DNA of 9,812 nt from Dwaynesavagella gallinarum (GTDB lineage: Bacteria; Bacillota; Clostridia; Clostridiales; Clostridiaceae), in assembly GCA_019120235.1 (NCBI GenBank), contig DWVN01000128.1, positions 1 to 9,812 on the forward strand. The letters run 5' to 3'. Numbering within the stretch: the first letter of the stretch is position 1; each line of letters starts with the position of its first letter. Shown piece after piece: positions 6,740-9,812 of the stretch. Made by a program: the position numbers and the translations under genes. Below the pieces are notes generated by a model. That model saw only the letters and a program-made list of their open reading frames with translations, had not been told where the DNA came from and did not search any database.

Positions 6740-7213
6740 TTACTTAGCCCAACTAAACAAACTACTTTTTGTTTGAATTTCTTTTTTCAACTCATTCGTA
6801 ACTTCAACATTTGAAGGTGCCAATATGTAAATAGATTTTTCAACTTCTTGAAACTCTGCATCAAGAGCATAGCTAGCACCACATAAAAAGTCTACAGTTC
6901 TTTGAGCCACTTTAGGCTCCAAAATTGTTGCGTTTACAATAACAATTTTTCTATTTTTAAGATCATCACAAATCCCTAAAACTTCTTCATAAGCTACAGG
7001 TTTTATTATTGTCATTTTCGCAACATTAGCACCTGAATGAAGATTTACAACTTTATTATTTAGATTTGTTGATTCAATTTGATTATTTTGCTTATTCATC
7101 GAAAAAGTTTCGTCATGATTTTTTTGTTTAATATCATTTTCAAAAGCGTCTTCATATTCATCTTTCAAACCAAAAAAACCCCAAACTTTTTCAGCTGCAT
7201 TTCTTAAAGCCAT
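6740..7213 (-). CDS. sepF: SepF, FtsZ membrane anchor
   Basis: A 157-residue SepF in its expected place upstream of ylmH and divIVA. It tethers FtsZ at the septum and helps early divisome assembly. The N-terminal amphipathic membrane helix (MALRNAAEKVWGFFGLKD, 1-18) is followed by a polar Asn/Gln-rich linker (19-65) and the SepF/DUF552 core from about 69 (KPVAYEEVLGICDDL; DFLCGASYALDAEFQEVEKSIYIL), ending SWAK. Length matches the family's usual 150 or so. Its start ATG at 7213 follows a purine-rich leader (GGGGGAAGGTAGGA). About 100 bases separate it from ftsQ, with no terminator seen. A second sepF lies about 2.6 kb downstream; this copy, by position, is taken as the orthologue of the classical gene. 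Confidence 0.94.
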   Translation of the reverse strand: MALRNAAEKVWGFFGLKDEYEDAFENDIKQKNHDETFSMNKQNNQIESTNLNNKVVNLHSGANVAKMTIIKPVAYEEVLGICDDLKNRKIVIVNATILEPKVAQRTVDFLCGASYALDAEFQEVEKSIYILAPSNVEVTNELKKEIQTKSSLFSWAK

Positions 7214-7264
7214 ATTTTTTTCCTACCTTCCCCCATAAAATTCACTTCGTTACGATAATTTATT

Positions 7265-7290
7265 CTACAAAAACATTTTATTTCCTTCTT
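7265..7290 (-). other. Three-codon open frame with its own Shine-Dalgarno, ftsQ-sepF gap
   Basis: On the minus strand AAGAAGGAAA is followed by TAAA and then ATG TTT TTG TAG (7276-7265). The spacing from AAGG to the ATG is seven bases, as in real genes of this window. It could be a minimal leader peptide ahead of sepF or pure chance; nothing else supports it. Confidence 0.15.
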
Positions 7291-7313
7291 TAAGGTTACT
7301 ATTTTTTTTATTA

Positions 7314-8093
7314 TTATTCTAACGAAATTACAGGATAATTTTTAGATCTTACATCTATATAACCTTTCATATCTTTAAACTTCTGATTTGAATTAATTAT
7401 ATTTATAGCATTATTTAATTTTTGTCTCAGATCTGAATTATTTCCAATTTTAATTTGAATATCATTATAACCAAGAACAACATTATGAATATCTGTCAAA
7501 TCTACATAATCAAAATTTATATTACTTTTGTTTAAATCAAGTAGCTCACTTAAATTTTTAATCCAATGAATTTCTCTACTACCTTCTGCAAACAATGTCT
7601 GTCCAATTTTTAAATCAGATGGAAAATTCACACCAACAATTTCTAAAATCTGAAAATCATGTTTATAATCCAAAATATCTATAAGTTTTGACTCTCTATC
7701 AAATATGTAATATTCACCATTGTAATAAATGTAGTAATCAACATTTACTTCGTCTAAAATAATATTTAAAGTATTTGGATACTGTTTTTTATAAGTTACA
7801 TTTTCAACATATCTATTTTCTCTCAAAGCAGTAAGCTCTGAATCTATTGAATAAAAGAAAATATTTTCGTGAAAAACTTCATTTAATTCTTGCAAAACAT
7901 ATTCTTCTGACAAAATTTTATTTCCCGCAACTTTTAAATGTTTTATATTAAAAATCGGAGAATTTACCAAAACCAACATAAATATTATAAAGACTAAAAA
8001 AATAAAAACCATTCTTCTTAAAAAAAAGATTCGTCGTCGTCTTATTAATCTATTCTTATTCATTATTTTTTTTTCATTAAACTTACTATTCAA
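7314..8093 (-). CDS. ftsQ: FtsQ/DivIB divisome protein with POTRA domain
   Basis: A 259-residue bitopic membrane protein of the divisome (DivIB in Firmicutes), which acts with FtsL and DivIC to control septal wall synthesis by FtsW and its partner transpeptidase. A short cytoplasmic part rich in Arg/Lys (RLIRRRR, 15-21) precedes one membrane segment (about 28-45). The FtsQ-type POTRA domain begins at FNIKHLKVAGNKILSEEYV (48-66) and continues to about 115 (YVENVTYKKQYPNTLNIILDE). The beta domain follows and the end IDVRSKNYPVI is typical. I accept the TTG at 8093 because GAGGTAAAT lies directly upstream; an internal ATG (codon 11) has no such site. It lies 22 bases after ftsW. No ftsA or ftsZ follows; sepF does. 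Confidence 0.93.
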   Translation of the reverse strand: MNSKFNEKKIMNKNRLIRRRRIFFLRRMVFIFLVFIIFMLVLVNSPIFNIKHLKVAGNKILSEEYVLQELNEVFHENIFFYSIDSELTALRENRYVENVTYKKQYPNTLNIILDEVNVDYYIYYNGEYYIFDRESKLIDILDYKHDFQILEIVGVNFPSDLKIGQTLFAEGSREIHWIKNLSELLDLNKSNINFDYVDLTDIHNVVLGYNDIQIKIGNNSDLRQKLNNAINIINSNQKFKDMKGYIDVRSKNYPVISLE

Positions 8094-8115
8094 AATTTAC
8101 CTCATAAAATTTTTA

Positions 8116-9273
8116 TTACCACTTAACTCTATTTCTAGATACATTTAAAAGAATTCCCATAGCTGTCATATTAAATAACAATGATGATCCTCCATAACTT
8201 ATAAATGGTAATGGTACACCAGTAACTGGCATACTACCAGTAACAACAGCTAAATTTATTATTGCTTGTATTGCAATAACAGAAGTTATTCCCATAGCTA
8301 ACAATGTTCCAAAATTATCTTTACATTTTATAGCAATAATAACTCCTCTCCATATTAACACCACAAAAAGAGAAATTAATATTATACCGCCTAAAAATCC
8401 TGTTTCCTCTGCTATAACTGAAAATATAAAATCATTGTGTGGTTCAGGTAAATAATAAGCTTTTTGTCTTGACATACCAAAACCTAAACCTAAAAAACCT
8501 CCAGAACCAAGTGCCAATAACGATTGAATAAGTTGATATCCATCACCTCTTGGATCAGCCCAAGGATCTAAAAAACTCAAAAGTCTTTTTAATCTATATG
8601 GCGAAACAAAAATCAAAGATATACCTGCCAATAATCCAACTCCACCAAGAGTTAATAAATGTCTCTTTCTCGCTCCAGAAATTGTTATTAATATAAACGC
8701 CACAAACATTATAACTGATGTTATACTTAAATTTTTCTCCGCTAATACAAGTCCTGCAAAAATTCCAGCCACTAATAATGTAGGAAATACTCCTTTCCAA
8801 AAACTTTTTATTTCATCACCCTTTTTATCCAAACTCCGTGCTAAATACACCACTACAACATATTTTGCCATCTCAGAAGGTTGTAATGATAATGGACCAA
8901 GTTGTATCCATCTTTGAGCACCGTTTATTGGTGGAAATAAAAATACCAATAATAGAAGCGTAATAGTTACAATAATTAAAAACACAACCAATTTTGAATT
9001 TTTCAATTTATGATAATCCCATGTCATGAAAAAAAACATAGAGATACCACCAATTACAACAAAAACTAATTGTTTCTTTAAATAAGCCATACTATCTTGA
9101 AGTTCATTTGCAGCTCTATAAGAACTTGCGCTATAAATCATAATAGCACCTATCGCAACCAATAATATTACTGTGTAAAAAAGAACATAATCAATCTCAC
9201 CACTTGCTTTATTTAATTTGAAAAGCCTTGAAATTCTGGTTTTATGATTTAATTCATTATCCTTGTTTTCCAT
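8116..9273 (-). CDS. ftsW: FtsW, SEDS-family septal peptidoglycan glycosyltransferase
   Basis: A 385-residue polytopic SEDS protein that polymerises lipid II into glycan at the septum with a class B penicillin-binding protein. Around ten hydrophobic segments are visible, beginning at about 29. Family motifs are all present: YSASSYRA (47-54), NGAQRWIQLGPLSLQPSE (117-134), LDPWADPRGDGYQ (235-247), PEPHNDFIFSVIAEE (276-290) with Asp281 at the catalytic position known from RodA/FtsW, and TGVPLPFISYGGSS (351-364). The ATG at 9273 follows GAAAGGA at a slightly long spacing of ten bases. It starts 15 bases after the end of mraY, with no murD between. RodA and SpoVE share these motifs; the neighbours (mraY before, ftsQ after) favour FtsW, and sporulation-specific use cannot be excluded. 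Confidence 0.93.
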   Translation of the reverse strand: MENKDNELNHKTRISRLFKLNKASGEIDYVLFYTVILLVAIGAIMIYSASSYRAANELQDSMAYLKKQLVFVVIGGISMFFFMTWDYHKLKNSKLVVFLIIVTITLLLLVFLFPPINGAQRWIQLGPLSLQPSEMAKYVVVVYLARSLDKKGDEIKSFWKGVFPTLLVAGIFAGLVLAEKNLSITSVIMFVAFILITISGARKRHLLTLGGVGLLAGISLIFVSPYRLKRLLSFLDPWADPRGDGYQLIQSLLALGSGGFLGLGFGMSRQKAYYLPEPHNDFIFSVIAEETGFLGGIILISLFVVLIWRGVIIAIKCKDNFGTLLAMGITSVIAIQAIINLAVVTGSMPVTGVPLPFISYGGSSLLFNMTAMGILLNVSRNRVKW

Positions 9274-9288
9274 ATAATGTCATTCCTT

Positions 9289-9699
9289 TCACAACAATAA
9301 AAAAGATATAATACATGCTATTAAAGTGATTGCTCCAAAAACATATACAATCTTATTTTCACTCCATCCTAAGTGTTCAAAATGATGATGAATAGGAGCC
9401 ATTTTAAATACCCTTTTTCTTGTGAACTTATATACAACAACTTGAATAATAACAGATAAAGCTTCAATGACATAAATTATTCCTGCCAAAATTAAAACCA
9501 CTTCAATACCCAACAAAAATGAAATAGCTGCAACAGCACCACCTAAAGCAAGTGATCCAGTATCTCCCATAAATACTCTAGCTGGATTTACATTGAAAAT
9601 CAAAAATGCCATTAATGAACCAATTAAAATAAAAGCAAAAATTCCTATATCAACTTTTCCAAATACAAAACTAATTAAAAACAAAAATATTAATTCCAA
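9289..9699 (-). CDS. mraY: MraY (lipid I synthase), C-terminal part only, cut at an inversion junction
   Basis: The last 136 or so codons of phospho-MurNAc-pentapeptide transferase, the membrane enzyme that joins UDP-MurNAc-pentapeptide to undecaprenyl phosphate. The fragment carries FNVNPARVFMGDTGSLALGG (about 35-54) with the conserved active-site Asp in MGDTGS, and the APIHHHFEHLGW motif (about 101-112), then the final membrane segment. Family proteins are about 320 residues, so the first 185 or so are missing, including the region with the NLTDGLDG motif. The TTG at 9699 is only the first possible start in the frame, not a real one: it is mid-protein and next to the junction where plus-strand mraY sequence begins. 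The downstream gene is ftsW. As it stands this piece could not be active. Confidence 0.88.
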   Translation of the reverse strand: MELIFLFLISFVFGKVDIGIFAFILIGSLMAFLIFNVNPARVFMGDTGSLALGGAVAAISFLLGIEVVLILAGIIYVIEALSVIIQVVVYKFTRKRVFKMAPIHHHFEHLGWSENKIVYVFGAITLIACIISFLLL

Positions 9700-9711
9700 T
9701 ATTACACAGGA
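9684..9711. other. Head-to-head inversion junction inside mraY
   Basis: Left of here the minus strand codes for the MraY C-terminal part; right of here the plus strand codes for the MraY N-terminal signature. Both frames are open across the junction, so the exact point cannot be fixed more closely. The junction holds two copies of the palindrome AATATT (9686-9691 and 9698-9703) six bases apart, which could have let a copying strand switch templates. About 165 codons of mraY (near 500 bases) are skipped, judged from family length. Confidence 0.8.
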
Positions 9712-9812
9712 TGAAATACGGACAAAGTATAAGAGAAGAAGGACCTAAAGCCCATATGAAAAAACAAGGTACTCCAACGATTGGAGGACTTATTTTTATA
9801 ATATCAACTTTT
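9690..9812 (+). CDS. mraY: MraY N-terminal segment, inverted and running off the window end
   Basis: The plus strand from 9690 reads LIPILHRMKYGQSIREEG and continues PKAHMKKQGTPTIGG, then a hydrophobic stretch. This is the first cytoplasmic loop of MraY (family pattern FGQ-IREEGPKSH--K-GTPTMGG), about residues 23-60 of a normal protein. The frame has a stop at 9672-9674 and no proper MraY start or first membrane helix before it, so it is a fragment joined in inverse orientation to the C-terminal part of the same gene. It is the only convincing coding sequence on the plus strand and is open to the end of the window. It probably comes from the same mraY gene as the minus-strand piece. Confidence 0.85.

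Noticed and set aside
7214..7313. An inverted repeat in the ftsQ-sepF gap (ATAAAATT and AATTTAT around CGTTACG)
   Set aside because: Imperfect A/T arms with no U-run in the right place; not convincing as terminator or operator.
8594..8800. A 68-codon minus-strand frame inside ftsW
   Set aside because: It overlaps ftsW in another frame where ftsW has conserved sequence, and the translated protein is low-complexity (Ile/Ser/Trp/Asn rich) without signals of its own.
1..9812. Transfer RNA, rRNA, CRISPR repeats, insertion sequences, toxin-antitoxin or phage genes
   Set aside because: Looked for on both strands by eye; no cloverleaf, regular repeat array, transposase motif or paired small genes were found.

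Overview
The window is A+T-rich (roughly 70% by eye) and densely coded, with almost every gene on the minus strand. Shine-Dalgarno sites are strong (AGGAGG, AAGGAG), TTG and GTG starts are common, and intergenic gaps are short and often carry hairpin-plus-U-run terminators. The genes present (divIB-type ftsQ, sepF, ylmH, divIVA, a DegP/HtrA protease with one PDZ domain) indicate a low-GC Gram-positive (Firmicutes/Bacillota). The composition and compact division cluster would suit an anaerobic coccus-type lineage (Tissierellia/Peptoniphilaceae), but that is inference; no rRNA or tRNA is present to test it.

Reading in the direction of transcription (right to left), the window opens with a cell-wall and division cluster: mraY (C-terminal part only), ftsW, ftsQ/divIB, sepF, ylmH and divIVA. 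This is the usual Firmicutes order with the genes normally in between (murD, murG, murB, ftsA, ftsZ, ylmD/E/G) missing. A terminator hairpin follows divIVA. Then come an RluD-type pseudouridine synthase, a second sepF, an iron-containing alcohol dehydrogenase with its own promoter, a GNAT acetyltransferase, a membrane-anchored HtrA-like protease and a small lipoprotein of unknown function. Strong terminators close sepF2, the GNAT gene and the lipoprotein gene; a further hairpin sits between htrA and the lipoprotein gene.

Functionally, MraY makes lipid I, FtsW polymerises septal glycan, FtsQ/DivIB belongs to the divisome, SepF tethers FtsZ to the membrane, and DivIVA marks curved membrane at septum and poles. 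The rest (ADH, GNAT, HtrA, lipoprotein) are separate units for metabolism and envelope maintenance.

Two things stand out. First, the right end holds an inverted junction inside mraY: the C-terminal part runs on the minus strand up to about 9699, and the N-terminal signature of the same protein family begins at about 9690 on the plus strand. Neither half can give a working MraY, so this is most likely a fold-back chimera of amplification or assembly, less likely a true inversion. Second, there are two sepF paralogues, about half identical over their C-terminal 92 residues and nearly identical in the membrane-binding N-terminus, flanking ylmH-divIVA-rluD. Several starts were set by ribosome binding sites (htrA, ADH, divIVA, sepF2). 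No CRISPR array, insertion sequence, phage gene or RNA gene was seen, and no gene-free stretch exceeds 300 bases. I do not see a convincing new multi-gene system here.
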